NCBI GenBank assembly: GCA_902651635.1 | Contig: CACRSC010000134.1 | Span: 124,001-188,000 of the forward strand | Source: Mastigamoeba balamuthi | Taxonomy: Eukaryota > Evosea > Mastigamoebida > Mastigamoebidae | Length of the DNA: 64,000 nucleotides | Reading direction: 5' to 3' | The notes under the pieces: model-generated | The model's input: only the letters and a program-made list of their open reading frames with translations | Told to the model about the DNA's origin: nothing | The model's database searches: none | Position numbers and translations under genes: made by a program | In this document: positions 34,895 through 47,033 of the stretch, in pieces | How the letters are laid out: the number at the start of each line of letters is the position of its first letter | How positions within the stretch are numbered: position 1 is the stretch's first letter

Positions 34895-37800
34895 TCACGA
34901 CTGATGGGGAAGCTGCGAGATGTCCGAGACACCGGGCCGGCCACCGATGGTCAGCTGGCGGGGACGCACGGGGCGTTGTAGCGGAGTTCCCGGGGTCGCT
35001 GGCACGACAGGAATCCTCCTGCTGGGAGAAAGTACCGGTGACTGCCACCCGGAAGCACTGCCCTGCTGCTCCACCGTCTTCAACGGGGAAACTACGGCCA
35101 CGTGCCCACACCCGGGCATGGTCATCGTGGGCGAGAGCTGCGTCGGAGGCGGCGGTGCTGGGGTCGAGGGCAACTGCGGAGATCCCGTCTTGCTGGTTTG
35201 CAGCGCCGCCGGCATGCCAAGAATGACGCTCGACGGTGACGGGCTCTTCTCGGGCGAGGGCAGCATGCCGACCTGCGTGGGGGAGGGCGTCTTGCTGATG
35301 TGCGACGGCAGTCCTGGCACTGGCTGCACAACCGTCTGGAGGGCGTTCTGCGAGCGGCTCAGGCGGCCTCTGCCCGAGGAGCTGTGCGACGCTGCGGCAG
35401 CGATCGGCATGAGAGGCGGCGACTGCACGAGCGCGGGCAGCTTCTCCGTGTGGAACAGCAGGTTCCCGTAGAACTGCGCCGGCGGCTGCTCCGTCCGGTA
35501 TCGCTTGATGATGTCGGCCACAATGCGCTGCCTGAGGGCGTAGGGGCGCGTCGGGCCTTCAACGGCATCCTTCGCTGCGCGGTACGCGTCGATGACAGCG
35601 GCTCGGACGAGCGCCCCGAGCGAGTGCTTGCTCAGGACCATCGTCGACAGCGGGCCAGACGACACGATCTTCTCAGACCGGTATACACGAGTGCTATACA
35701 GGCCCGACCCCTTGAGCGGCGTGATGATGATCTTCAGGTGGTGATACGACGAGTCCAACGACTCGTCGTCGAAGAGGCCATTCTCGCTCCAGACGATGAG
35801 GACGTAGTCCTTCGAGATCAGGCGCTTCTTGTGCATGTTGGTCTGGTTGTTGGGGATGAGCGTGGCCACGTGGAACATCAGCTCGGTCGAGCAGTCGGCG
35901 TAGTAAGGCGCCACGTCCCCTGTTGTCCCGTTGCGCTTGTCCAGGCCGGCGCTGAACCCCCTGTGCTTCGTGAGCTTGACGGGCCATCCGAGGGACCAGA
36001 TGAAGTGCTGGTAGTCGGCCGACGTCTTGCCGTGCTCGTTGAGCAGCATCTCGTCCTCTGTCTCCTGGCTCCCCTTGTGGTACACGATCGCAGCCTTCAT
36101 GCACTCGCGCTCTGGCTGCTGGTCGAGCTGCTTCACGGCACTGAAGTACATCGAGGAAGCATCGACTGGGTACAGCGCATGCCTTGCGATCGTCGAGATG
36201 AATCCCATCTGCAACAGTGTTGAGTGGAGGGCTGTAAGGAGTTTCGTACATCGACTGCCAGAGCACGGAACGACACGCAGTTTGCGTCATCTGGAGCGCT
36301 GTTCGGCTTCTTCGGCGGGGTGGCAACAATCCGCCCGCCCAATCTAGTGGAGGTGAGCGATCTCCCGGGCTGCTGCGAAGGTTCGCACCCATATTTCCTC
36401 TGGGCCAGACCCTCCTCGTAAGCAATCATGGCGATCTGTGGCTTGCTCAGCCCGATGTTCTTGAGGAGGTCGTAGAGCGGCTGTAGCGCAGTCTCGGGAA
36501 TCGTCCTGAGGAGTATTGAGTAGGGCAAATGGCTCACCGCCTCACGATTTCTCCAGCCGGTGCGAGCGGAATGGCGTCGTTGTTGGCTCGCCGACAGCAC
36601 TGGGAGGAAGCTCGTAGGGGGTTGTGGCCGACGTAGGAAGCAACTTCAGCTGCGCCTGCCACACGTACTTGCCCGTCCTGTCGCGGATGATGACGAACGT
36701 CGTCAAACCTATCGGATGTCAGACTACTGTATCCTATCTGCATACAGGCATACCTGCCGGTGTCTTCATGAACGGTGCATCGACGAAGGAGATCAGCGTG
36801 CTGTCCTCCAAGCAGTAGAAGCGCGCGTAGTTGCAGGCTTCGTTCAGGGGAATGTGGAGATGCTCGGAGACCTTGGAGATGAGTAACTCCTCTGTGATGA
36901 GCGACGACACTCTCTCCGGCCCGGCGACAGAGGGATAGAACCCGCTGTTGTTCACGAAAGAGAGCATGCACTCCATGGCAGCCTCGGCCACGATGTTATG
37001 CTGCTTCTTCGGCTCAACGCGCTGCGACGCGGCCTGCGCCGTAGCAGCGGCGGCTGGAGGAGACTGGGGAGCAAAAGCCTGGAAGTCCCTCGAGCACGTG
37101 TCCAGCATGTACTTGAGAGCCTCTGGAGCGCGCGATCCCCACTGCTCCACCATCGCCCAGCTGTTTATGCACCGGAAGCAAAGAACGAGCAGCTCTGGCT
37201 CAGTCTTGACCGTGCCCGAACTCCTCTCGCGAATGAAGTCGCAGAGGTTGCGGACAATTTGCTCCGCGAACTAAAAGTCGCTGAGTAACGAATGCGAACT
37301 GTGTGCTCACCTGCTCGCGCATCTCGATGTGCTTGTACACAGCGGTGAGGTTTGTCAGGGCAGAGACGGCAGCGCGGCACACGTCAGCGGGCCACACGTT
37401 CAGCTGGAGCTTCTTGAAGACGATGACCATGAAGTTCCAGCAGTACCTCGCGGCCACTTGGGGTCCGATGTGGGGTGCCGACGTACTGAGCGGGGGCACA
37501 AGGGGCGCGACGCGAGGGAGAAACTCGAAGAGGAACGCGAACGACAGCCATAGAGACAAGTGCAGGTTGTTCGCAGCAGATTCCGCTTGGACCGCTGTTT
37601 GCAGGAGAAACCCGAAGTGCTGCTCGAGGTCGTAGTACTTGACGAGAGTTGGAAGAGCGGCGTTCTGCAATGTAGACTTAGTCTTGGCTTTGAAGTGCCG
37701 GTGCTAACCTCTGAGGGAACTGCGATCGGGAACGCGGCATCCTGGAACCTGTTCGGGAGAGAGAGAAGACGAGCAATGATCCCGAGGCACGAGCTGCGCA

Positions 37801-39696
37801 GATCCTTCGTCTTATCCTGAGGCTGATGGCCCTATTTAAAAAAGATGCGAGCGTCGTGGAGCGTCACCATCGTGAAGAAGACCTTCTCGATCGTTCTCAT
37901 GTAGAAAGGCACTAGAACCCTGTAACCGGGCAGGTCGACGTCCAGGAGTTTCTGGAGAGGGCAGTTCGTTGGTTCGTGAAGCCCCAGCAAACACTGGTGG
38001 TGCCTTGCTGTGGTTGATGACGGCGCTGATGACTTTCAGGTCCGAATCGACTGACAGGCAGGTCTTGATTCCATGGTAGAAGGCCGCGAGGTACTGCGAG
38101 GCGAAGTACGACCTGTGGCACGTGTGGAGTAGATCGCACAGGGCAGCGACCGCGACAGAAGTCCCATCCTCGTAGCTACGTGGACACTGAGCGGTGCTGG
38201 TTGTTTCGGTGCTTACCCGGGGCGGTTCAGCGACAGCGCTTCCAGCATCGGGGCCCCGAAGACGTGGAGGAGCGTGTTCCCGTCGGGTGCGTCGTCGCAT
38301 ACGCGGGTCGTTTCGAGGAACGCGCGCAGGCACGCGTACATCCCGTTCATTAGCCCGTTGAACACGGTGGCCGACTTCACAGTGTTGACGTTCCCCACGA
38401 TATCTGTCAGGTTTTTCCATCAGCATGAAAAGCCTCTCTGCAGGACCGCATACGCAGGAAGCGCTGCCACGAGTACCGGACATAGGAGATATCGAGCCTC
38501 TGGGCCAGCATCACATCCCTGCCAACACCGCCGCAGCTGTTACAGCGCAACCGAGGCCTGCGAGGGCGCACGTGAAGGAGGACGGTAGGGTCCTGGTCTT
38601 GCCCGGGAAGTAGACCGAGTCGAGGGTGATCTGGGTCATCATCAGGGCCGAGTTGCTCCAGTGCGAGACCACCTCTGGCCAGGCCCACCAGCCCCTGTGC
38701 AGCGTCTGGAACGTGTCCCACAGCTCGACGTTGCCGCAGCGCGAGGCGAACCACATCTCGTAGCAGCTCGCGAGCACCTTCTGGGCGATCAGCTTGCCGA
38801 GGGCCATGTCGTCTGTCGTAGGCGGGCTGAGCACAGAGTCGGCGATGCCGAGCGCCAGCTTGAGCAGCTCCTGTTGTTGCGTGACGTCAATGCAGGGGTT
38901 TCGAGGGAAATGGAAATGGGTACGGGCCTCGTAGGTGGCGAGGCTCAGGCGCATCCTGGAGAGCGAGGAGAAGGCCTCGAGGACGCGAAGGCACAGCGCC
39001 GCGTGCGTCTGCGTCTCCTCTTTGGTCTTTGACCTGTAGTCGAACAGCAGCGACATCTGCTGTGCCATCCTCTGCGCGCGCTCGTATCCTGAGTGCCAAT
39101 TCGGCAATTCCATCCAGCAGAGATTCACGGCGCGGGGGAGGGAGAGGGGCCGACGCACGATGGCGTACGACTCGAACGTCGCGTTGATGCACAGCGGGCG
39201 CACTGCCTCCTCGCGGATCCACTTGGAGTATAGGGTGATGCACATCTCGATCGTCGGGGCCTGGTCTATCGGCAGCTTCATGCCCTGGCCCACAGCCTCC
39301 ATCACCCTTGCGCGGCGCAGTGGAGAATCAGAATTGCTCTTCTCTTGTACCCCCCCCAGCGGCGCGCCAGGCTGCCCAGCAGGGGGGCGCCGTTGGTTGG
39401 GATGCGGGACGGCGCGAGGATGCGCACCAGCGGACATGGGTGGGGGTGGGGAGGACGGTGCTGGCGGGGACCGAGGCGTCGTAGAGGAACTGCACGACGC
39501 TCGTGGTGATCAGGCGGCAGACCGACTGCGGGAACCCGCCCAAGACATCGGTCTCTGCGAACGGCAGGCCGAGTCGTAGGGTCAGGGACACAAGCCAGCA
39601 GGCGACCTGGAGGGAGGGGGAGGCTGCGGGGGAGGAGGAGGGCTCACCCCTGTTGTGCTGTGCGAGGCCAAGCTGCGCAACCCTTTCCAAAAACAT
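34895..39696 (-). CDS. RalGAP-alpha/tuberin-like protein with RapGAP domain
   Basis: About ten exons give some 1,400 residues. Helical text in the N-terminal two-thirds (LWDTFQTLHRGWWAWPEVVS, SALTNLTAVYKHIEMREQ, VCDDAPDGNTLLHVFGAP) fits the HEAT-like scaffold of RalGAP-alpha. The RapGAP domain runs from FSAVKQLDQQPERECMKAAI through DYQHFIWSLGWPVKLTKHRG, FSAGLDKRNGTTGDVAPYYA, ELMFHVATLIPNNQ and YVLIVWSEN to the RalGAP-type helix ALVRAAVIDAYRAAKDAVEG. The family, with a beta subunit, stimulates GTP hydrolysis by Ral or Rheb-like GTPases. In the catalytic helix the usual GND is SKD (KKRLISKDYVLIVW), so the Asn thumb is absent. The C-terminus is Ser/Pro-rich. The start at MFLERVAQLGLAQ is conserved in the duplicated copy after 40164, but a further 5' exon is possible. 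Confidence 0.87.
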
Positions 39697-40656
39697 GGTG
39701 CGCCGCACCGGGAAAAAACGGTACGGGTGGAGGGAGCCGTCAACGAACCAAATCTCGGTGGATATCTTCTGGCTGTTGATAAATGCAATTTTTCTGTGAG
39801 GGCTGCTCGGAACAACATTCATAGTTTAAAGACCGTAGATAGCATACGAATCCGATAATCTGATGGCAGTGTTACAGACAGTATTTTGTTTACTCATCCC
39901 TGACACATGTATGGATTGGGTTTTCAGGCGAAGGCATGACAGCGGGAATCCAAACCAGCAGACAGGTTTCCGGGATCACAGCTGCTGGCTCGCACTGTGT
40001 CGGCCCGTGCGGGATAGGATTCATGATCATCTCGCGGTCAATCTCAGCCAATTTTGGCCCTGGGCTCAGACCCAAGCAACTCTCCAAAAACCCCGCGGAA
40101 AATGTCCGAAGCGGCCGCCAGGGCCCGGGAACGCGCCCGCGCCCGCATGGCCGCCACGCTCCGNAGGCCAAGCTGCGCAACCCTTTCCAAAAACATGGTG
40201 CGCCGCACCGGGAAAAAACGGTACGGGTGGAGGGAGCCGTCAACGAAAAAATCTCAGTGGAAATCTTCTGGCTGTTGAGAAATGTTCTGTGAGGACTGTC
40301 GGAACAACATTGGCGTCAAAGACTGTTGATAGAATTCGAATCCAATTATCTTTTGGCAGTGTTGCCCACAGTATTTTGATTTCTCATCCTGCAACACATG
40401 TATGGATAGGGGTGTTCAGGCGAAGGCATGATACCGGTAATCCAAACCAACAGACAGGTTTCCGGGATCGCAGTTGCTGGCTCGCACTGTGTCGGCACGT
40501 GCGGGGATAGGATTCTGGATCATCTCCCGGTCAATCTCAGCCAATTTTGGCCCTGGGCTCAGACCCAAGCAACTCTCCAAAAACCCCGCGGAAAATGTCC
40601 GAAGCGGCCGCCAGGGCCCGGGAACGCGCCCGCGCCCGCATGGCCGCCACGCTCCG
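39665..40656. repeat. Near-duplicate block of about 495 bp flanking a single n
   Basis: Bases 39665-40163 and 40165-40656 are two versions of the same stretch. Each holds the 5' exon of the minus-strand RalGAP-like gene, the intergenic promoter, and the first codons of the plus-strand CC2D2A gene. The coding ends are nearly identical, while the middle differs by many substitutions and small indels. The two meet at an n at 40164. The best reading is two alleles or haplotypes whose contigs overlapped but were not merged. The real intergenic distance would then be about 400 bp. Confidence 0.8.
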
Positions 40657-43600
40657 CGCCACCGACGCCCCCGCCCCTGCCGGGGACAGCTCGCAGGCCG
40701 CGCCTGACCTGCGCAGCGCCCAGGGCCTTCTGACGCTGCCCCGCGGTGCTGAGCTGCAGCCCGCAGGCACCTCCGGAGGCACCGCGGCACCGCCAGACGC
40801 CCAGCAGGCCCCCAGCGCCACGGAGACCACCGCGGCAGCGTCGTCCGCGTCGGCGGCGTCGACGGGGGCTGGGATGACGGCGGGGGAGAGGGCCAGGGAG
40901 CGGGCGAGGCAGCGGATCGCGGAGCGGAGGGCGAGGGAGGCGGAGGCGGAGGCCGGGGCGGCGTCGAGCAGAGTGCCAGTGTCCGCACAGGTGCGGGTCA
41001 CCACACACCCGTCTCCCCCTCCCCTGCTGCTGTTTCCCCATTCCGGGGCGGCTTAATTCGTTGCTTACCAGAGTAATGAAAAGCGCAGGCGGACCAGGCA
41101 GACCACGACGACGACGAGATCGAACTGGAGGGTGCGGGACTGCCCTCCTCGTGGGCCCCGCGGGGTGACTGAAACGACTGGCGTGAATGATCAGCTGTTC
41201 TGGGGAAGATGAGAGAGGAGAAGGAGCGACAGGAGAGGCCAAAGGCCAAGGGGGAGGCGAAGCAGCAGGGCACGAGCAGGTTCAAGCGCTTCTTCCAGCG
41301 AGGGAAGGACAAGCCCGAGCAGCCGCCAACAGCCGCCAGTGCAGCTCCCTCCGCTCCTACGGTGGTGTCCGTGCAACCGACTGAGAAGAAGCCCGAGGAA
41401 AACACCGACGGCGCTGCTGCTCAGAAAGAGGCGCCTGGGGCTGCAGCGCCCGCGGACGCACAGCAGGCACAACCCGAGCCAGCGCAGAAGGAGGCCCCGA
41501 AAGAGGACCAGGCGACCGCGAAAGACGCAGAGGCCCAGCCTGTGGTGCGGGGCGACAGAACGAAGCTACTCGAGGAGCGCAGCCTCAGGCGTAAGAGGGA
41601 GCGAGTGGAGCTAGAGCCTGGGCCCATGCTGTTCCCCGTCACCGCCGAGCAGAGGGTGACATCCGAAAAGGAACACTGTGCAGCGCACTCACGGCGTCTG
41701 TGCAGAAAGAGATGCTGGCCACCTTTGGCTCCTTGCTCTTCCCTTCAAAGAAGCCCGACGTCGAGGCTCCGGTGTGCTCCAGGGCTACTGCGCTCTTGCT
41801 CACAGCCATGCAGGCATCAAAGCGGAGCAAACCCGAAGAGGAGGGGCTCTACATCGGACGCCGACCGAAGATCACCCGATGGAACTCGGCCACATGGCGT
41901 TGCCGCGCCCGGTCCTGTGCCCCAGCGGAGAAGCTCGCTCTGCTCAACATAGCCCCAGTGGCCCGTGACAGAAAATGGCTGGAAGACGACTACGAGCTGA
42001 TAACGTTCATTGATGCCATGAAGGCCAAGTCCGAGCGGTGAGAGAGGAGCACAGCAATTGCGCCGGTGCGAGTAACGTACGACCCGTTTTGCGCAGGCAC
42101 CCACTGTGCTTCGTGGAGATCAAGAAGAGGAGGGCTGTCTACCTGCCGCCCATCCACTTCGTGCCGACCGTGATGGAGGAGCGACCAGAGGAGCGGCCGA
42201 ACCAGCTCGACGTCGGGGTTGTCGCGTTGCAGCTGCACGACCACCCGCTCTTCGGTGAAGAGGACATGATGGCGTCGCGCCTCGTACTGCTGTTTTCGAC
42301 GTACAGCACCCGGAAGACTGCGAATCTCCCCGCGTTTTACGCGGGTCAGTTCCAGGTCTATCGTCTTCTCCCAACGATTTCTGACGAAGAAGGCTGGTAG
42401 GTACTATCTGGCCAGCTCGACGCAGCACTCAGAGCGCCCGAGAGCGAGATAGGCGAGTCACGAGTCCCCGTACTGAGGGAGCAGATTCTCAACCTCTGCG
42501 CCATCTGGGTGAGTCTAGTTCAACTGCGTTCTACTGGAGTGACCGACGTGAGCAGAAGGAGGAGGACTCGGTAGATAAGCAGATTCTCAGGAGGATAGCC
42601 GCGCTGTGGAAGGAGATTACGGGGATACGAGAGCACCAGGGCTTCTCATGCACGAGGGTGAAACTGGCCCTCGTCCAGGAGGCCAGGGACATCGACCTGG
42701 TCAGTTGGTTGTTCCGCTCCCGCTAGTGCTTATAATCGTAAATCAGGAGCGAGCCATGATGGACAGGGATGCGGAGATGGAGGTGATCCAAATGGAGAAG
42801 GACTACCAGGCAAAGAAGGAGAAGAACAGGAAGGACATCAAGGACACGCACTCGATCAAAGGCCAGCAGAAGGCCAACGAAGGCAGCAGTGACTCGGAGG
42901 ACGACTACGACGGTGTCCTTCTCGAGGAGGAGAAGACTGAAGGCCCAGTACGTTCAGAGACAGACACGTGTGTGCCCCTCACCTCTCGCATGCGTGTGTA
43001 GACGAAGAAACCCGAGGAGAAGGACGTCCCCAAGGACAAGCAGCCCGCGGAGGAAAAGGCGCCTCGTTCTGACGAGCTTCCCCCGTTCGATCGATTCGCA
43101 GTCCGCGAGGACATCAGAAAGGCAGCCCACTGCGCTTCCCTGGCAGCCCTGACGCCCCTGCTCTTTTTTGGCAGAGGCTGTTCGAGTCCAAGTACAAGCA
43201 GGGAGTGAGGCGAGTGTTGGCCAAGCTCTCAGAGAAGGCGCAGCCCGCGATTGATGTGCGCAGAATGTCCGAGGCCGAGAAGGCTAGGCGCCACAACATC
43301 GCATCTACGCGGTTCTACGTTGAGGTTCTTGTCAACAACAGGTGAGGACGGGCGCACAGCCCAGCGCTGACGGCACTGACGAGACTCTGTTAGGCATGTT
43401 TGCCGCACCGAATCGCAGCCCGTGTGCTACGCGTCGCGGAGGGTCGTCGAGAAGGACTTTATCGTGCACATCGAGGAGACGTTCCCGCTTCACCTGATAC
43501 GGTGGCCCGATGCGGTCACCTTCATCGTGCATTCGGAGACTGGCGTGGAGGATACCCCTGCGTCCCCGCCAGACAGCTCGAGGGAGAAGGAAAGCAAGGA

Positions 43601-46600
43601 GGGTGAGGAGGGCGAGGAAGGGGCAGGTGAGGACGGCGAGAATAACAAGAAAGAGACCAAGAAGGACAAGAAGGACAAGAAGTCCAAAGCGAGAGACCCG
43701 GCGGCGCAGCGCCCGCAGGTGGTAGACGCGGTCATCGCCGAGATCCAGATGTGCGCGCCGGCGCTGGAGACAAGCGCAGAGCCGCGCTCGTACAGGTTCG
43801 TCTCGCAGACGACGTGGCACCCGCAGTGGGAGACCGCGGACGCGGCCCCACACCCCATCAGCGGCACCTTGAAGGCGGTCCTACAGTGGGGCAAGGACCC
43901 CGACGACGGGACTCTGCTCGCGCCACCTGTCCCGATGAACGCCCGGTGCGTGCGCGCCCACTCGTTGGCGGCGAGTCGCTGAGCGGGCGCCTCCAGGAAG
44001 ATAGCGCAGCCCGTGTCGGAGGAGGAGCAGCTGGAGATCGCCTCGTCGCACAAGCTCAAGGAGTGGCTCAAGCAGGCAGCGGACCCCAACGACCCGAGGG
44101 CTGGGGGCGTCCTGCAGCTCCTGGGCAAGTCCACGGGCACCACTTTCACCTTCACGGACAGGAACATGCTGACAGTGCGCTCCCGCTGGCCCGCTACCTC
44201 GCGCTGACCACCTGCCCCCATGTAGAGCTACGGGGAGACTGTGCGGCACAAGCTCTACCGCAAGAGGGCAGAGATGGGCCTTCAGGCGCGGATACCTCTG
44301 CTGGACGGCGAGCCGCTGGACGAGCCCCTTCAGAAGCTGCTCGAGCAGGAGGAGGCAGCCGCGGCCGCAGCCGCAGCGGAGCCCCAGCCGGGCGAGGAGA
44401 CCCCCGCGGGTGACAGCGGCATCACTATGAACCCGCTCGCCGACGACTACAGCACCACTCTGCTGAACCTGCTCCGCAGCGCGCAGCAGGAGGCCCTCGA
44501 CGCCCTGACGGTATGCACGGGGGACGACAGCAGCGGTCTCTCACACACCGGCACAGACGAAGAAGAGGCTCAAGCTCTGGGACGTGACAACGCACATCCC
44601 CAAGGGATCCTGGAGCTTTCCAGCACTAGCGACGACCCTGCTGGAGCCCTACAGGCCTCTCAAGCCGACGCCGAGGGCCAAGGAGGCGCACTCAGTCGCT
44701 CACCTCCCCGAGAAGGTGAGCCTCGTCGTGCAGGTCCTGCACGGCAAGAACATCCCGCTGCGGGCCGCCGACCCGCGTCCGCGGGACAAGAAGCCAGCGC
44801 CCGCGAACCCCGAGGACGAGCTCAAGGGCCCAGCGGCCCGCGCCGACGCCGCAGCCGCAGCACCCGCGGACAAGCAGCAGCAGACACAGATCGTCAACCA
44901 GACGGCGGCGGCGCTGGCAGAAGCGGACGAGCAGGGGGCGGAGCAGGGGGCGCAGGTGCTGCCTTACGTGAGGCTCGGGATATCCGGCAGACACGCGCGG
45001 ACGCGGGTGTCGCCGGGACTGGCGCCTACGTGGAACGAGACACTGACGCTGGAGCTGCCGATGCCCGAGGCCGGGGGCGCGGGGCCCGCGGACACGCTGG
45101 CGAGAGTCGCGCGACTGCTGGAGGGCGAGCTCTCTGTTGCGGTCTACGACGAGGTCACCGTCGACATCCTGAGCCCCACGGGGGCGCTGGTCAAGCAGGA
45201 GATCCAGCCGCGGTTTCTGGGCGAGCAGTCGTTTCCCCTCATCAACCTGCTCTTCTCCAACTCGCGCGTGCGCTGGCCCCCCTTCCCCTCCACCTCGAGC
45301 CCCTCAGCCACAGGGTCTCACACCTTCCTCGCCGTGGAGGGCTCTCAGTTCGAAGGCCCGATGAAGCTGCGGCAGCCAGCGGCCATTTTGTCGTACTCGC
45401 GCAAGTACCACGACATGGGCATAGCATCGGTTGACCCCGCGGGGGCTGAGGACGTGGACCTCAAGACTGTCGTCGTGGCACAGAAGCCACCCGCGGAGCC
45501 CGCACAGCCCGCGCCCGCCGGGGCGGACGCGGAGACGGCAGCGACCGCATCGCCCACGCAGCAGCCCGCGGTGAACACGGCCGGGATGCAGCCCGCGCCG
45601 CCAGCGTCGCAGATCGCCATCTATGCGGCCATCGACCCGCCGCTCAAGCCCGCGGGTGAGTGCGACGAGCAGCCGACGCACCAGCTATGCGTGCGCATCG
45701 ACGACAAGGCGCTGTCGGACCACGCGCTGGCGTGGTGCAACGCGCTCCGAGCACGGCAGCCCGAGGGCAGGCGCTACTGCGAGCCCTACTGCCTGACGGC
45801 GCAGAAGAGGGCCGTGCTGCTCTGCCAGCTGCTGCGCCCGCTGGACCCCCCGGCGGGACTCGCGCGGCTCGCCGAGCTGCTGCGCTTTGTCTCGCTGATC
45901 CCGCCGCGCGACGAGCTGCTCTCTCTGGTCCTGCGCGGCGTCCACGTCGTCGCCACCGCGCAGCAGACGCTCGACATGCACAGGGCGTCGGCGCTCGAGC
46001 GCGCCGTGCTGCTCGCGTGCTACGTCATGCGTGCTGTGCCCGACGGCGAGACCTACGTCGCTCTCGGCGTCGCGCAGGCCGAGGGCCGCGTCGCCTGCGT
46101 CGTCGTCCGCGACCCCAAAGCCGACGCCACCGCCTACCGCGTGCTCAACCCGCTGACGGGCACCGCCTACCCGCTGCACTCGCCCCCGCCGACGTGCACT
46201 CTGCGCGACATCGACACGGTCTTCAGCGCAGACAACGTAAGCGCATCGCTGCTCCCCGACGGGCAGCTCGCACGCTCACGCGGTGGCGCGCGCCGCAGAT
46301 ATGGGCCAACCTGCAGGCGCCAGGCACGCCTGTCAAGGACCTGGCGATGCCCCCCGGGCGCGGCTGGGAGCCGTTCTTCAGCCCCCGCATGCCCATGCCC
46401 GAGCGACCCGACGCAGCGGCCGCAGCGGCAACCGCAGCTGCAGCGTCAGGGCAGGCGGCCAAGGCTGCGACGAGCGCGCTGGCGTGCCTGCAGCCCGAGA
46501 GCATCGCGTACGGGCCGCCGCAGGCGATGTGGGGCCGGTCTGTGGTGCGCGAGCTGGAGAAGAGGGCCACCGAGGCCTTCGAGGGGTGGCGCAGGCCGCG

Positions 46601-46922
46601 TTTCGCGACGCACTGGAACCGCGTGCTGGGCAAGGCGCTCGCCGAGCTGCTGGCAGAGTGCGAGCAGGCGCTGGTGGACGGCAAGGACGCGGGCGAGCGC
46701 GCCGAGGCGGCGCTGGAGCGCTGGAGGGGGTCGCACGCGTGCGTCGAGGGCGTCGCGTTCGGCGTGGCGCTCGAGTCGGCCGAGCGCGTGTGCGAGGCGC
46801 TCGAGAAGACGCAGGTGCACCTGCGGACAGAGAGGCAGGCTGAGTTCGCGCTGGCCGTGCACGTGCACCAGTACGTGAACCACATCGCTGCCGTGTGGGT
46901 GTTTGTTGCTGCGCTGCACTGA
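40595..46922 (+). CDS. CC2D2A: CC2D2A, ciliary transition-zone protein
   Basis: About fifteen exons encode roughly 1,750 residues. The start MSEAAARARERARARMAATL is in the second copy of the duplicated block; the same codons begin at 40102 in the first. A charged N-terminal half (FKRFFQRGKDKPEQ, RKEMLATFGSLLF) leads to the CC2D2A N-terminal C2 region (VEIKKRRAVYLPPIHFVPT, ASTRFYVEVLVNNRHVCRT, NWP-like text HLIRWPDAVTFIVHSE). Next is LKLWDVTTHIP, then a C2 domain (KVSLVVQVLHGKNIPLRA, THARTRVSP-like, PTWNETLTLELP). The transglutaminase-like fold follows (RFVSLIPPRDELL, ALERAVLLACYVM, YRVLNPLTGTAYPL). The C-terminus FALAVHVHQYVNHIAAVWVF matches the animal ending [20 protein letters not shown]. 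The protein belongs to the MKS/B9 module at the ciliary gate, with B9D1, B9D2 and tectonics as known partners, so the organism should build a cilium. Confidence 0.94.
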
Positions 46923-47033
46923 GGAGATAACGGTATCCCAAGGAGGAATCAGAAATCTAGATATTCCGGGGTGGAAAGTATCTGCGCTCGACAGGACACT
47001 GTTCTTTCTGCAGCCCAGTCACCGGCACGCGTT

